A stretch of 41,009 nt of DNA from Cellulomonas gelida (lineage in GTDB: Bacteria > Actinomycetota > Actinomycetes > Actinomycetales > Cellulomonadaceae). Where the stretch lies: assembly GCF_006538725.1 (NCBI RefSeq), contig NZ_BJLQ01000030.1:1-41009 (forward strand), written 5' to 3'. The notes beneath the pieces are model-generated. The model had not been told where the DNA came from and did not search any database. It saw only the letters and a program-made list of their open reading frames with translations. Each line of letters starts with the position of its first letter. The stretch's first letter is position 1. Below, one piece after another: positions 17,001 through 24,613 of the stretch. Both the position numbers and the translations under genes were made by a program.

Positions 17001-17239
17001 TCCGTCGTCGTGGCGGAGGCCGCTGCGGATGAGGCGTCGGCGTGGTAGCCGACGTAGCCCTCGAACTCGGGCTGTGCGCCGTCCGGGTCCTGCAGACCGC
17101 TGGTCGCGAGGCTGGCAGCGACGGCCGGCGGGGCTGCGAGGGCGGCGGTGCCGCCCGTGATGGCGAGCGCCAGGGCAGCGATCCCTGCTGCTGCGACTCG
17201 TCGTGCGTTTCTCCGGTGACATCTTGCGGGCACGAACAT
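14069..17239 (-). CDS. Secreted subtilisin-like (S8) protease with C-terminal RTX calcium-binding repeats
   Basis: A 1,056-residue exported endopeptidase. Signal peptide about 1-36 (Arg-rich start, long Ala core, ALAA). A propeptide-like region runs to about 250. The S8 catalytic domain has the triad visible: Asp262 (VAVIDSGVD), His312 (DHGTHVAGIA) and Ser489 (DGTSMAAPHVTGAF). A beta-rich domain resembling a pre-peptidase C-terminal (PPC) fold follows (about 545-685). Some thirty GGxGxDxxx nonapeptides then run from about residue 690 to 1035, broken near 805-865 by a non-repeat insert. The last segment has two Cys (SDSCS, ASCES). ATG 17239 is chosen for its GAGGGGG site 6-7 bases upstream and because the signal peptide starts there. 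RTX repeats bind calcium and fold after export; with a Sec signal this is not type I secretion. A divergent AraC-type gene may regulate it. Confidence 0.93.
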   Translation of the reverse strand: MFVPARCHRRNARRVAAAGIAALALAITGGTAALAAPPAVAASLATSGLQDPDGAQPEFEGYVGYHADASSAAASATTTDKPKTTDPGPVATPGFDTPDVPGTKVPQVKKLPAVAPLPSAPDPQQVAAVRKAVATNGSARVAVTATGSLRSDLGTSATASRVQGELTADAQAGLSATLAGTGSTLVGLDPVLPAGVWTVTQDGLDALLADPQVGSVVLDGEAYATLATSTGVIDSDLLNTAGVLGNDFDGATGGGYQVAVIDSGVDNQHNAFTGRIVSQACYVTDSSCPGGVNASTAAGSADECTHSTDCDHGTHVAGIAAGSFFTGGHEGVARGAGIHALRVAQDNPNSSRWTAQFSSINNALARVYALKTTTSPKIVSVNLSIGTNTVFAPGDAACAAVNPTTNTWFSLLQGQGVAVVVAAGNNGSSTGMSFPGCLTTAFAIGATSDTDVPAGFTNSSSGLRWWAPGVSIDAPVPTGNNHGFKDGTSMAAPHVTGAFALLRECVDGNGVPITNAAAAANLDATGVDVTRAGVTRKRINVLDAATRTVNNNDFASPEVFSGNGPINDFDFTVCSDAEPGEPGPFSVDNGVWWRWTPATTGTATISTEDNGTNVTTFDTTLTVYTGTSLATLTPLAWDDDSGTGNRSLVTFPVNGGTSYRIKVDGFGATNGLLNLHIENGPAPLCQGVAATIVGTPGADTINGTAGDDVIVAGAGNDAIDGLGGNDRLCGDAGDDTIRGGTGNDIGFGGSGADSLRGDSGNDTLLGNPGSGSTDDVGDYLNGGTGNDTLDGWVGDDQLNGGTGNDQLLGMDGTDTVIFATSAAGVVVDLAAGTATGDGTDSVVQAENAIGSARADKLVGTSGTNVLRGGAGNDRIEGWNGNDTIAGGPGTDTVLGGNGNDTIAGEAGSDRLYGNPGNDTVRGGDGDDQIDGGTGNDRLYGEAGVDRIAGADGTDTIDGGVGNDVIDAGDDADTATGGAGNDTVRGGTGNDTVRGGAGNDSVYGGTGNDRVFGDSGNDRVFGESGTDVLNGGSGSDSCSGGTGVDTGASCESTSSIP
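14110..15170 (-). repeat. In-gene RTX repeat array (27-base period)
   Basis: The DNA shows a drifting 27-base period, recognisable on the plus strand by recurring GTCGTTGCC words. It encodes nonapeptides of the form GGTGNDxxx. Copies differ at the base level, apart from closer neighbours near 14220-14310. It is coding sequence, not an intergenic repeat or CRISPR. There are two blocks, separated by roughly 180 bases of non-repeat coding sequence near 14640-14820. Confidence 0.85.
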
Positions 17240-17445
17240 CGTGCACCCCCTCGTGCTGATCGAAGACGGCTGCCGTCGGCCTCGGTGGAGGGCCTCGGCG
17301 CGCACGGCGGGCCGTCTCGTGCGACAAGGAGGAGGACGGGCGACAGGCGGTACGGACGCCACCGGGGGTGCCGATGTCACGGTCTGGGCGATTTCACCCG
17401 GTTGTCGGTCGGGCGCATCAGCGCCGTCGTCGGGCCCGCGAGGGC
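17240..17445. other. Divergent regulatory region between subtilase and AraC-type gene
   Basis: About 206 bases with no gene. The subtilase ribosome binding site (GAGGGGG on the minus strand, about 17246-17252) is here. I see no convincing -35/-10 pair for the subtilase and no strong palindrome. An in-frame leftward extension of the subtilase frame to 17380 lacks any signal peptide logic and is not believed. Confidence 0.4.
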
Positions 17446-17451
17446 GATGAT
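17446..17451 (+). promoter_or_regulatory. -10 box for leaderless AraC-type gene
   Basis: GATGAT ends 6 bases before the GTG at 17458, with no ribosome binding site in between; the pattern fits a leaderless transcript. Confidence 0.4.
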
Positions 17452-17457
17452 GGCCTG

Positions 17458-18345
17458 GTGAGCAACTCGTCGGCGTTCTCCGACCGCGCCTACCGCCGGC
17501 TCGCGCTGGCCGTGCCGGGTCTCGTCGAGCACGCGTGGGTGCTGCGCGACGCCGGTGCGGTGCGCGAGCTGCTCCTGCCGGACGGCCGGGGCCTGGTCCA
17601 GCTCGCGCTCGGCGCGCCCGGTCGCCTCACCGACGCCCTGACCGGGGCGCGGCGTGCCGAGGGCGACGACGTCCGCGGGCTGCTCACGCGCGCGGCGGTG
17701 CGCGAGCTCCCGGCCGGGGCAGTCAGGCTGGGCGTCCAGCTGCACCCGATGGCGCTCTCGCGACTGTTCGTCGCTGCCCCGCAGGTCCGCGTCGCGGCGG
17801 GGCGGGCCGCGGACCTCCTCGTCGACCGTGCTGCGCCGCCGCAGGACCTGCTCGGGGAAGCGGTCGTCGAGGCGGCGCGGGCGGCGCTGACCGCGGGCGA
17901 GGACGACGAGGCGGCGCGGCTCGTGGTCGCGGCGGTCGTGCGGCGCGCGCAGGAGTCGGCCGACGAGCGGCCGGGGTCGGACGAGGACGACGAGCACCGG
18001 GCGACGTTCGCCGAGGTCGTCAGCCAGGTCGACGCCGAGCGTGGCCTGGTCGCGGCGGCCGACCTGGCCCGCGCGCACGAGGTGACCGTGAGCGACCTGC
18101 ACCGGTGGTCGGTCCGCTACCTGGGCGTACCGCCCGCGACCTACCTCGCGGCGGTGCGGTTCACGGGCTTCGTCCGCGAGGCCGTCGGTCCCGGCCCGGT
18201 CGCGCCCACCGACGTCGTCGCCGCGTTGCGCTGGTACGCGCAGTCGGCGATCGCGCCGCGCGAGGTCGAGCGGTTCACGGGGCTCAGCCCGGTCGAGCTG
18301 CGGCGTGTCGAGGAGCGGGTCGCCGAGCTCGTCGGGATCGCGTAG
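17458..18345 (+). CDS. AraC-type transcriptional regulator (DUF6597-like N-terminus)
   Basis: A 295-residue predicted DNA-binding regulator. The N-terminal half resembles the DUF6597 sensor found on some AraC proteins (VLRDAGAVRELLLPDGRGLVQLALG; later LPAGAVRLGVQLHPMALSRLF). The C-terminal part (about 195-295) is a divergent AraC double helix-turn-helix. The first half, AAADLARAHEVTVSDLHRW followed by LGVPPATYL, is recognisable. The second (DVVAALRWYAQSAIAPREVERFTGLSPVEL) is degenerate. A strongly acidic linker (DERPGSDEDDEH) separates the halves. It is transcribed divergently from the subtilase, which it may control, and upstream of dapB with a separate promoter. Start GTG 17458 is favoured by the GATGAT box; upstream in-frame starts have no support. 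Ligand and target are unknown. Confidence 0.75.
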   Translation: MSNSSAFSDRAYRRLALAVPGLVEHAWVLRDAGAVRELLLPDGRGLVQLALGAPGRLTDALTGARRAEGDDVRGLLTRAAVRELPAGAVRLGVQLHPMALSRLFVAAPQVRVAAGRAADLLVDRAAPPQDLLGEAVVEAARAALTAGEDDEAARLVVAAVVRRAQESADERPGSDEDDEHRATFAEVVSQVDAERGLVAAADLARAHEVTVSDLHRWSVRYLGVPPATYLAAVRFTGFVREAVGPGPVAPTDVVAALRWYAQSAIAPREVERFTGLSPVELRRVEERVAELVGIA

Positions 18346-18374
18346 CCGCGCACGAGGCCGGTGCCGCGCGCGGC

Positions 18375-18380
18375 TAGGGT
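18375..18380 (+). promoter_or_regulatory. -10 box for leaderless dapB
   Basis: TAGGGT lies 8 bases before the GTG at 18389, and there is no Shine-Dalgarno site. Confidence 0.5.
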
Positions 18381-18388
18381 TACGGATC

Positions 18389-19144
18389 GTGAGCGAACGG
18401 ATCAGGGTGGCCGTGCTGGGCGCGGCGGGACGCATGGGGTCGACGACGGTGCGCGCGGTCGAGTCCGCGCCCGACCTGGAGCTCGTCGCGGCGCTCGACG
18501 CGAGCGACGACCTGGCGAAGGTGGCCGCCGCCGGCGCGCAGGTGGCTGTCGACTTCACCGTCCCGTCGGTGACCGAGGGCAACGTGCACGCGCTCGTCGA
18601 CGCGGGGGTGCACGCGGTCGTCGGCACGACCGGCTGGGACGACGCCGCGCGGGCCCGCGTGCGCGACCACCTCGCGGACCGCCCCGACGTCGGCGTGCTG
18701 ATCGCGCCGAACTTCGCCCTGGGTGCGGTGCTGACCATGGCGTTCGCCGCACGCGCGGCGCGCTGGTTCGAGTCGGTCGAGATCGTCGAGCTGCACCACC
18801 CGGACAAGGTCGACGCGCCGTCGGGCACCGCGCTGCACACCGCGCACGCCGTCGCGCGTGCGCGTCGCGCCGCCGGGGTCGAGGCGAGCCCGGACGCGAC
18901 CGAGCAGTCGCTCGACGGTGCGCGCGGGGCGCTCGTGGACGACGTGCGCGTGCACGCCGTGCGCCTGCGCGGCCTCACCGCGCACGAGGAGGTCCTGCTC
19001 GGCAACCCCGGCGAGCAGCTCACGATCCGGCACGACTCGTTCGACCGCGTGAGCTTCATGCCCGGCGTCCTGCTCGCGGTGCGCCAGGTCGGGTCGCGAC
19101 CCGGCCTGACCGTCGGCCTCGAGCACCTGCTCGACCTGGCCTGA
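18389..19144 (+). CDS. dapB: 4-hydroxy-tetrahydrodipicolinate reductase DapB
   Basis: NAD(P)H-dependent reductase of the lysine/diaminopimelate pathway, feeding both lysine and peptidoglycan cross-bridges. It has 251 residues. The Rossmann motif GAAGRMG is at residues 11-17, GTTGW is the conserved loop, and APNFALGAVL follows. The catalytic/substrate region ELHHPDKVDAPSGTA carries the His-His and Lys. The C-terminus VLLAVRQVGSRPGLTVGLEHLL is typical. The GTG start is set by family similarity and a TAGGGT box just upstream. A small membrane protein gene starts 3 bases after the stop. DapA, the preceding enzyme in the pathway, is encoded about 4.4 kb downstream. Confidence 0.96.
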   Translation: MSERIRVAVLGAAGRMGSTTVRAVESAPDLELVAALDASDDLAKVAAAGAQVAVDFTVPSVTEGNVHALVDAGVHAVVGTTGWDDAARARVRDHLADRPDVGVLIAPNFALGAVLTMAFAARAARWFESVEIVELHHPDKVDAPSGTALHTAHAVARARRAAGVEASPDATEQSLDGARGALVDDVRVHAVRLRGLTAHEEVLLGNPGEQLTIRHDSFDRVSFMPGVLLAVRQVGSRPGLTVGLEHLLDLA

Positions 19145-19147
19145 GCG

Positions 19148-19612
19148 ATGGCGCGACGACGTCCCCGCTCTTCGGCTGTCGCGATCGGTGCGGCGGTCGC
19201 GCTCACGGCGCTGCTCGCGCTCTACGTGGTGCTCGTCGCGGCGCGCGCGACCGCGCTGGTCCGCACCGGTGAGCCCGTGGCGATCGCGCTGGGCGTCGCG
19301 CTGTGGGTGCTGCCCGTCGTGGCGATCTGGTTCCTGGCCCGCGAGTGGGCGCTCGCGATCGACGTGCAGCGCATGGCGGACACGCTCGCGGAGGCCGACG
19401 AGCTGCCCGTGGACGACCTGCCGCGCTCACCCGGCGGTCGGGTCGACCGCGGCGCGGCGCGGGCGGCGTTCGACGACGTGCGCGAGCGCTGCGAGGCCGA
19501 GCCCGACGACTGGCGCTCGTGGTACCACCTCGCGTTCGCGTACGACGCCGCAGGCGACCGCAGGCGCGCGCGCGAGTCCCTGCGGCACGCCCGCACGCTC
19601 TACCGCCGCTGA
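19148..19612 (+). CDS. Small membrane protein with TPR-like C-terminus
   Basis: A 154-residue protein of unknown role, likely co-transcribed with dapB (3-base gap). Two hydrophobic segments are seen (about residues 10-32 and 44-63), separated by a short loop. A soluble C-terminus ends in one tetratricopeptide-like helix pair ([33 protein letters not shown]). Both ends are predicted cytosolic, given the Arg-rich start. Similar short proteins are common behind dapB in actinobacteria, but I know no assigned function. No clear terminator hairpin separates it from the convergent acetyltransferase gene. Confidence 0.8.
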   Translation: MARRRPRSSAVAIGAAVALTALLALYVVLVAARATALVRTGEPVAIALGVALWVLPVVAIWFLAREWALAIDVQRMADTLAEADELPVDDLPRSPGGRVDRGAARAAFDDVRERCEAEPDDWRSWYHLAFAYDAAGDRRRARESLRHARTLYRR

Positions 19613-19678
19613 CCGGAGGGCCGCAGCTGACCTCTCCGCGGCGGGGCAGCGACGTCCACCGCCCGCGCCGAGCCGACG

Positions 19679-20233
19679 TCAGATCGTCGCCCACCAGCGG
19701 TGCTCGCGGACCGTGCGAGTGGTGCCGTCGGGCAACGTGCCCGAGGCGAGCTCGCGCACGGTGTCGTCCGGACCGAGCCCCGCACCCGACAGGAACTGCG
19801 CGCGCGCCGTGTCGCCGTCGAGGACCCACGTCAGGAGCTGGTCGGCGCCGTCCTCGCGCAGCAGGTCCACGGCGGCCGCCAGGAGGCGCGAGCCGTGCCC
19901 GCCCTGCTGGTGCGCGGGGTCGACCTCGAGCGCGAGCAGGAGACCGCCGGGAGCGGACGTCGGGTCGGTCGCCGGGACGGGCGCGATCGACGCGAAGCCG
20001 ACGACCGTGGCGCCCGCGCACGCGACGAGCACGCGGTGCCCGGCAGGGGGAGCGGCAACGGCTGCGGCCCACTGGCCGCGCATCGCGTCGTGGTCGAGCG
20101 CGTCGATCGCGCCGCCGAGCAGCTCGCCGTGCGAGCGCCGCCACGCCTCGACCTGGATCGCGACGATCGCGGTCTCGTCGCCCGGGACCGCGGGCCGGAC
20201 CGAGACGTCCGAGGTCTCGCGGAACAGGGTCAC
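19679..20233 (-). CDS. GNAT-family N-acetyltransferase
   Basis: A predicted acetyl-CoA-dependent acyltransferase of 184 residues. The fold is visible: an N-terminal [21 protein letters not shown] strand-helix, motif A with the acetyl-CoA loop ([15 protein letters not shown], about residues 108-122), and a C-terminal strand/helix with an FLSGAGLGP turn. The substrate (amino-terminal amine, antibiotic or polyamine) cannot be told. The GTG start overlaps the stop of the upstream membrane-protein gene by 4 bases (GTGA), so the two form a translationally coupled operon. Confidence 0.87.
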   Translation of the reverse strand: MTLFRETSDVSVRPAVPGDETAIVAIQVEAWRRSHGELLGGAIDALDHDAMRGQWAAAVAAPPAGHRVLVACAGATVVGFASIAPVPATDPTSAPGGLLLALEVDPAHQQGGHGSRLLAAAVDLLREDGADQLLTWVLDGDTARAQFLSGAGLGPDDTVRELASGTLPDGTTRTVREHRWWATI

Positions 20234-20871
20234 AGTGCGCCCGCTCCGACGGGCGCCGGTGCGTCCGTGACCGGCGCGGGCTTGGGCTTCGGGGGGTGCT
20301 TGGTCGAGACCTTGTCGATCCACGCCAGCGCCATCGCCGAGACGATGAACGCGAGGTGGATGAGGGTCTGCCACATGAGCGCGGTCGCCCCGCCGTCGTG
20401 CGCGATCGTGTCGCCCGCCTCGATGAAGCTCGCGAGCAGGTGGATCGACGAGATGCCGATGATCGACATCGCGAGCTTCGTCTTGAGCACGTTCGCGTTG
20501 ACGTGCGAGAGCCACTCGGGCTGGTCGGGGTGGTCGTCGAGGCGGATGCGCGAGACGAACGTCTCGTAGCCACCGATGATCACCATGATCAGCAGGTTCG
20601 CGATCATCACGACGTCCACGAGCCCGAGGACCGCGATGATCATCGTGCCCTCGTCGAACTCGACGGTCTCGCCGTGGCTCGTCGTGTGCCCGGTGAAGAG
20701 GCCGACCCCGAGGTACCAGAGCGACTTCATGAACTGCCAGACGTAGAACGCCTGCGCGACGATCAGACCCAGGTACAGCGGCACCTGCAGCCAGCGGGAC
20801 ATGAAGATGAGCGTGCCGATCGGGGATCGGCGCACGGATGCCGTGGTGGTCGTGATGGTGGCCTCGGCCAT
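20230..20871 (-). CDS. UPF0114 (YqhA-like) membrane protein
   Basis: A 213-residue integral membrane protein of the UPF0114/YqhA family, function unknown. Features: [22 protein letters not shown] at the start, with three more hydrophobic stretches. The family core [20 protein letters not shown] is followed by the [27 protein letters not shown] block. The C-terminus is Pro/Lys-rich (HPPKPKPAP). ATG 20871 is backed by GGAGG 5 bases upstream. A TACCCT box (minus strand, 20924-20919) could be its -10. The downstream GNAT gene overlaps by 4 bases. The family has been linked to ion or stress homeostasis in other bacteria, but nothing here decides it. Confidence 0.88.
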   Translation of the reverse strand: MAEATITTTTASVRRSPIGTLIFMSRWLQVPLYLGLIVAQAFYVWQFMKSLWYLGVGLFTGHTTSHGETVEFDEGTMIIAVLGLVDVVMIANLLIMVIIGGYETFVSRIRLDDHPDQPEWLSHVNANVLKTKLAMSIIGISSIHLLASFIEAGDTIAHDGGATALMWQTLIHLAFIVSAMALAWIDKVSTKHPPKPKPAPVTDAPAPVGAGAL

Positions 20872-20979
20872 CGGTCCTCCGGGTTGCGGTGGCCGCGGCG
20901 CGGCCTCGTCGTCGGGCGAGGGTACAACGCACGACCTACGTCCCTGGTGCCCGCCCACCGCCTGTGATCTGCGCGTCAC

Positions 20980-21300
20980 TCAGGGCATGCCGAGCGCGCG
21001 CAGCAGCGCGGCGGTCGCAGCGGCCAGGATCACCACGACGACGAACGGCGCGCGCAGCGCGAGCGCGACCGCAGCGACCGCGAGGGCCGGCAGCCGGGCG
21101 TCGAGGACGAGCTCGCGACCATGCGCCACCGCCTGCACCGCCACGAGCGCCGAGAGCAGCGCGACGGTGACGAGCGCGGCAGTGCGCGCGACGCGCGGCT
21201 CGGCGAGCCAGTGCTCGGGCACGAGGTGCCCGACGAGCTTGATCGCGAACACGACGCCCGCGCCCACGAGCACGGCGATCCAGGTGGCGGTGGGGCTCAC
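20980..21300 (-). CDS. azlD: Branched-chain amino acid exporter small subunit AzlD
   Basis: Small hydrophobic partner (106 residues, about 3-4 helices) of AzlC. Together they export branched-chain amino acids or their analogues (BrnE in Corynebacterium). The family pattern is seen in LVGHLVPEHWLAEPRVARTAALVTVALLSAL, with Pro- and Leu-rich helices (VVVVILAAATAALLRALGM). GTG start overlaps the azlC stop by 4 bases (GTGA), so the pair is translationally coupled, as is usual for this two-subunit exporter. Confidence 0.88.
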   Translation of the reverse strand: MSPTATWIAVLVGAGVVFAIKLVGHLVPEHWLAEPRVARTAALVTVALLSALVAVQAVAHGRELVLDARLPALAVAAVALALRAPFVVVVILAAATAALLRALGMP

Positions 21301-22055
21301 GCACGACCTTCTTCCTCGGGCGCGTGCGCCCGCTCGTCGTCGTCGGGTGCGTCGCGGTCCGCAGGTGCCGTCATGCCGACGACGATCGCGATCGCCGCCG
21401 CGAGCAGCACGGGGACTCCGGCGGGCAGGAACGGCGTGGTCGCGAGCGCCGCCAGCACCGCAGCGGCGCCGACGAGCCGCGCGAGCCGCCCGTGCGGACC
21501 CGAGAAGCGCGGCCAGACGAGCGCGAGGAAGGCGGCCGCCGCTGCGGCGTCGAGGCCGTACCGGCGCGGGTCGCCCAGCGCGTCGCCGAGCAGCGCGCCC
21601 CCGAGCGTGCACAGGTTCCACAGCACGAACACGCCGACGCCTGTCCACCAGAACCCCGCGCGCGCCGCCGGGCCGGGGCGGTGCGCGGTCCCCACCGCCG
21701 TGGACTCGTCGATCGTGAGCTGGGCGGCGAGCAGGCGTCGTGGCCCGTGCACGCCCAGGAGCGGGGCGACCTGCGGTCCGTACAGCCCGTTGCGCACGCC
21801 GAGCAGGCCTGCGGTCGCGACCGCGGCAGTCGCGGTGCCGCCTGCACCGACCACGCCGATGAACGCGAACTGCGAGCCGCCCGAGAACATCAGCAGCGAC
21901 AGGGCCATGGTCTGGCCCAGCGAGAGCCCGGCGACGACGGACAGGGCACCGAACGAGACGCCGTACAGGCCGGTCGCCACGGCGACCGACACCGCCTGAC
22001 GGACGGCTGCGCGGACCTCGTCGCGCTGCGCGTCCTGCCTGCTCACGTCGGTCAC
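21297..22055 (-). CDS. azlC: Branched-chain amino acid exporter large subunit AzlC
   Basis: Large subunit (BrnF-like) with about 7-8 membrane helices. The AzlC hallmarks are [37 protein letters not shown], and [15 protein letters not shown] followed by LTIDESTAV. The C-terminal tail is hydrophilic and acidic. Start choice is uncertain: GTG 22055 is given; GTG 22046, 7 bases after a GACAGT box, would make a leaderless message; the frame is open to 22115. It is divergent from thyA, with a short shared region of about 58 bases. No regulator (Lrp-type) is adjacent. Confidence 0.88.
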   Translation of the reverse strand: MTDVSRQDAQRDEVRAAVRQAVSVAVATGLYGVSFGALSVVAGLSLGQTMALSLLMFSGGSQFAFIGVVGAGGTATAAVATAGLLGVRNGLYGPQVAPLLGVHGPRRLLAAQLTIDESTAVGTAHRPGPAARAGFWWTGVGVFVLWNLCTLGGALLGDALGDPRRYGLDAAAAAAFLALVWPRFSGPHGRLARLVGAAAVLAALATTPFLPAGVPVLLAAAIAIVVGMTAPADRDAPDDDERAHAPEEEGRA

Positions 22056-22100
22056 TGTCGCACACGCGGACGCCTGGTCCCGTTCCGCCTGGCCCGAACG

Positions 22101-22106
22101 TACGAT
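22101..22106 (+). promoter_or_regulatory. -10 box for leaderless thyA
   Basis: TACGAT ends 7 bases before the ATG at 22114. An earlier in-frame ATG at 22105 lies inside this box, which argues for the later start. Confidence 0.5.
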
Positions 22107-22113
22107 GACGCGC

Positions 22114-22962
22114 ATGACGCTGCCGTCCTACGAGCCGTCCGGACCCACCACGCCGTCCCCGACGCCGATCGCCACGCCGTACGAGGACCTCCTGCGGCTC
22201 GTGCTCGAGACCGGCACGCCGAAGTCCGACCGCACCGGCACCGGGACGCGCTCGGTGTTCGGGCACCAGATGCGGTTCGACCTGTCCGCGGGCTTCCCCC
22301 TCGTGACCACCAAGCGCGTGCACCTGCGCTCAGTGGTGTACGAGCTGCTGTGGTTCCTGCGCGGCGACTCGAACGTGCGCTGGCTGCAGGAGCACGGCGT
22401 GAAGATCTGGGACGAGTGGGCCGACGAGAACGGTGAGCTCGGCCCGGTGTACGGCGTGCAGTGGCGGTCCTGGCCGACGCCCGACGGCGGTCACGTCGAC
22501 CAGATCGCGCAGCTCGTGGAGAACCTGCGCACGAACCCGGACTCACGGCGCCACGTCGTCTCGGCATGGAACGTCGCCGAGCTGCCGCAGATGGCGCTCA
22601 TGCCGTGCCACGCGCTGTTCCAGTTCTACGTCGCCGACGGCCGGCTGTCGTGCCAGCTCTACCAGCGCTCCGCGGACCTGTTCCTCGGCGTGCCGTTCAA
22701 CATCGCGTCGTACGCGCTGCTCACCCACATGGTCGCCCAGCAGGCCGGCCTCGAGGTGGGCGACTTCGTGTGGACGGGCGGCGACTGCCACATCTACGAC
22801 AACCACGTCGAGCAGGTGCGTGAGCAGCTCGCGCGCGCGCCGTACCCCGCGCCCACGCTGCAGCTGCGCCACGCGCCGTCGATCTTCGACTACACGTTCG
22901 AGGACGTCGAGGTGGTCGGCTACCAGCACCACCCGACGATCAAGGCGCCGATCGCCGTATGA
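22114..22962 (+). CDS. thyA: Thymidylate synthase ThyA
   Basis: Methylates dUMP to dTMP using methylene-tetrahydrofolate, leaving dihydrofolate. It has 282 residues. Conserved blocks: the [20 protein letters not shown] folate/phosphate region, [11 protein letters not shown], the catalytic Cys165 in [11 protein letters not shown], and [21 protein letters not shown]. After a short Pro-rich start, the family fold begins at about residue 17. Start ATG 22114 fits the -10 box. The stop overlaps the dfrA start (ATGA), a tight functional pairing because DHFR recycles the dihydrofolate ThyA makes. This genome therefore uses ThyA at this locus rather than the flavin enzyme ThyX found near dapA in several other actinobacteria. 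Confidence 0.97.
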   Translation: MTLPSYEPSGPTTPSPTPIATPYEDLLRLVLETGTPKSDRTGTGTRSVFGHQMRFDLSAGFPLVTTKRVHLRSVVYELLWFLRGDSNVRWLQEHGVKIWDEWADENGELGPVYGVQWRSWPTPDGGHVDQIAQLVENLRTNPDSRRHVVSAWNVAELPQMALMPCHALFQFYVADGRLSCQLYQRSADLFLGVPFNIASYALLTHMVAQQAGLEVGDFVWTGGDCHIYDNHVEQVREQLARAPYPAPTLQLRHAPSIFDYTFEDVEVVGYQHHPTIKAPIAV

Positions 22963-23492
22963 CGACGGGGGAGCGTCGAGCGCCCGAGGTGGCGCTCGTG
23001 TGGGCGCAGAGCGCGACGGGGGTGATCGGCGCGGACGGGGCCATGCCCTGGCACGTGCCCGAGGACCTCGCGAGGTTCCGGGCACTCACCGGTGGGCATA
23101 CCGTCGTGATGGGACGCGCGACGTGGGACTCGCTGCCACCGCGGTGGCGGCCGCTGCCCGGGCGGACCAACGTCGTGCTCTCGCGCCAGCCCGGCCTGGC
23201 GCTCGACGGCGCCACGGTGTGCGGCGACCTCGAGGCCGCGTGGGAGGTGGCCTCGGCCGCGCCCGGTGGCGAGCAGGTGTGGGTCGTCGGCGGCGGGGCC
23301 GTGTACGCACTCGCGCTGCCGCGCGCCGACCGCGTCGAGCTCACGAAGATCGACGCCACCGTCGCCGGCGACACCCACGCGCCGCGCCTGGACCCGCAGG
23401 AGTGGCGGCTCGAGTCCGCGGACCCGGCGGGCGCGTGGCACACGTCGTCGTCGGGCGTGCGCTACCGCTTCGAGACCTACCGACGCCGCTGA
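22959..23492 (+). CDS. dfrA: Dihydrofolate reductase
   Basis: NADPH-dependent reduction of dihydrofolate to tetrahydrofolate. It has 177 residues. Seen: the [31 protein letters not shown]-terminal block with the Met20-loop region and Trp/His pair, [28 protein letters not shown], and the [19 protein letters not shown] cofactor loop. The ATG overlaps the thyA stop by 4 bases, so the two are one transcript. There is no obvious resistance-type insertion. The gene could equally be named folA. Confidence 0.96.
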   Translation: MTTGERRAPEVALVWAQSATGVIGADGAMPWHVPEDLARFRALTGGHTVVMGRATWDSLPPRWRPLPGRTNVVLSRQPGLALDGATVCGDLEAAWEVASAAPGGEQVWVVGGGAVYALALPRADRVELTKIDATVAGDTHAPRLDPQEWRLESADPAGAWHTSSSGVRYRFETYRRR

Positions 23493-23567
23493 CGCCGGGG
23501 CGCCCGGTCGTCGTGCGCGACGTGCCCGGGACGTGGATCCTGGGCGGTCCGCGAGGTCGGGGAGCGG

Positions 23568-23573
23568 TACGGT
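23568..23573 (+). promoter_or_regulatory. -10 box for leaderless dapA
   Basis: TACGGT ends 7 bases before the ATG at 23581; no ribosome binding site is present and no -35 box is obvious. Confidence 0.5.
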
Positions 23574-23580
23574 GGGCGCC

Positions 23581-24498
23581 ATGCCGCAGGTGACGTCGAG
23601 CACGCGACCGTTCGGGGCCTTGCTCTCCGCGATGGTCACCCCGTTCACGGCCGACGGCGAGGTCGACCTCGACGCCGCGGTGCGGCTCGCCCGCCGGCTC
23701 GTCGACGCGGGCCACGACGGCCTGGTCCTCAACGGCACGACCGGTGAGGCCCCCACCACGCACGCCCCCGAGAAGGCCGAGCTCATCGCGGCGGTGGTCG
23801 AGGCGGTCGGTGACCGCGCGTACGTCGTCGCCGGCGCGGGGTCCAACGACACGCTGCACGCGGTCCGCATGGCCGAGCAGGCCGCCGAGGCCGGTGCGCA
23901 CGGGCTCCTCGTCGTCAGCCCGTACTACTCGCGGCCCTCGCAGCCGGGCGTCGTCGCGCACGTGCGCGCGGTGCTCGACGCGGCGGACCTGCCCGCGATG
24001 CTCTACGACGTCCCGGGTCGCGCCGGGGTCCGCCTCGCCGACGCGACGATCGACACCCTCGCGGCCGACGAGCGCGTGGTCGCCTTCAAGGACGCCACGG
24101 GTGACACCGTCAACGCGGCACGGGGGATCGCGCGCACCGACCTCGCCTGGTACTCGGGCGACGACGGCCTGATCGCGCAGTTCCTCGCGGTGGGCGCCGC
24201 GGGCATCGTCGGCGTCGTCACGCAGGCCGCGAGCCGCATGTTCGTCGACGTGCTGTCCGCCTGGGACCGGGGCGACGTCACGGGCATGCAGCGCGCCTAC
24301 GCCGCGACCCTGCCCGTGACCGACGCCGTCAACGGCGCCGGGTTCCAGGCCGTCCACGTCAAGGCGGCGCTCGAGGTGCTGGGGTTCATCCCGCGGCGCA
24401 CCGTGCGCCTGCCGTACGTCGCCGCGTCCGACGAGGAGGTCGACGGCATCCGGGCCGCGCTGCGCGCTGCGGGCCTGCTCGACGCCGCGCTCACCTGA
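23581..24498 (+). CDS. dapA: 4-hydroxy-tetrahydrodipicolinate synthase DapA
   Basis: Condenses pyruvate and aspartate semialdehyde, the committed step to diaminopimelate and lysine. It has 305 residues, an (beta/alpha)8 barrel. Seen: AMVTPFTADGEVD, LNGTTGEAPT (phosphate/substrate loop), Tyr142 in MLYDVPGR, and the Schiff-base Lys170 in VVAFKDATGD. Start ATG 23581 is set by the N-terminus and the TACGGT box. dapB lies about 5 kb upstream with its own promoter. rnj follows 115 bases downstream, the usual dapA-rnj order. Confidence 0.97.
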   Translation: MPQVTSSTRPFGALLSAMVTPFTADGEVDLDAAVRLARRLVDAGHDGLVLNGTTGEAPTTHAPEKAELIAAVVEAVGDRAYVVAGAGSNDTLHAVRMAEQAAEAGAHGLLVVSPYYSRPSQPGVVAHVRAVLDAADLPAMLYDVPGRAGVRLADATIDTLAADERVVAFKDATGDTVNAARGIARTDLAWYSGDDGLIAQFLAVGAAGIVGVVTQAASRMFVDVLSAWDRGDVTGMQRAYAATLPVTDAVNGAGFQAVHVKAALEVLGFIPRRTVRLPYVAASDEEVDGIRAALRAAGLLDAALT

Positions 24499-24544
24499 CG
24501 CCCACGCGACCCCCGGGCCGCACGCACCACCACACACGTCATCA

Positions 24545-24561
24545 CCCGGACCAGGTCCGGG
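24545..24561 (+). terminator. Hairpin between dapA and rnj
   Basis: CCCGGAC (24545-24551) and GTCCGGG (24555-24561) pair across a 3-base loop. It lies 47 bases after dapA and 53 before rnj. It could be a dapA terminator or part of a folded rnj leader subject to cleavage by RNase J itself. It has no T-run, so the call is tentative. Confidence 0.4.
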
Positions 24562-24613
24562 ACCGTCGCGGGTCCGCGCCGCAAGCCCGGCCCGCCCGTT
24601 GCAGGGAGAGCCC

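Noticed and set aside
17239..17380. Longer N-terminus of the subtilase starting at 17380
   Set aside because: It would bury the signal peptide behind about 47 Pro/Arg-rich residues. The ATG at 17239 has a GAGGGGG ribosome binding site and starts the signal sequence.
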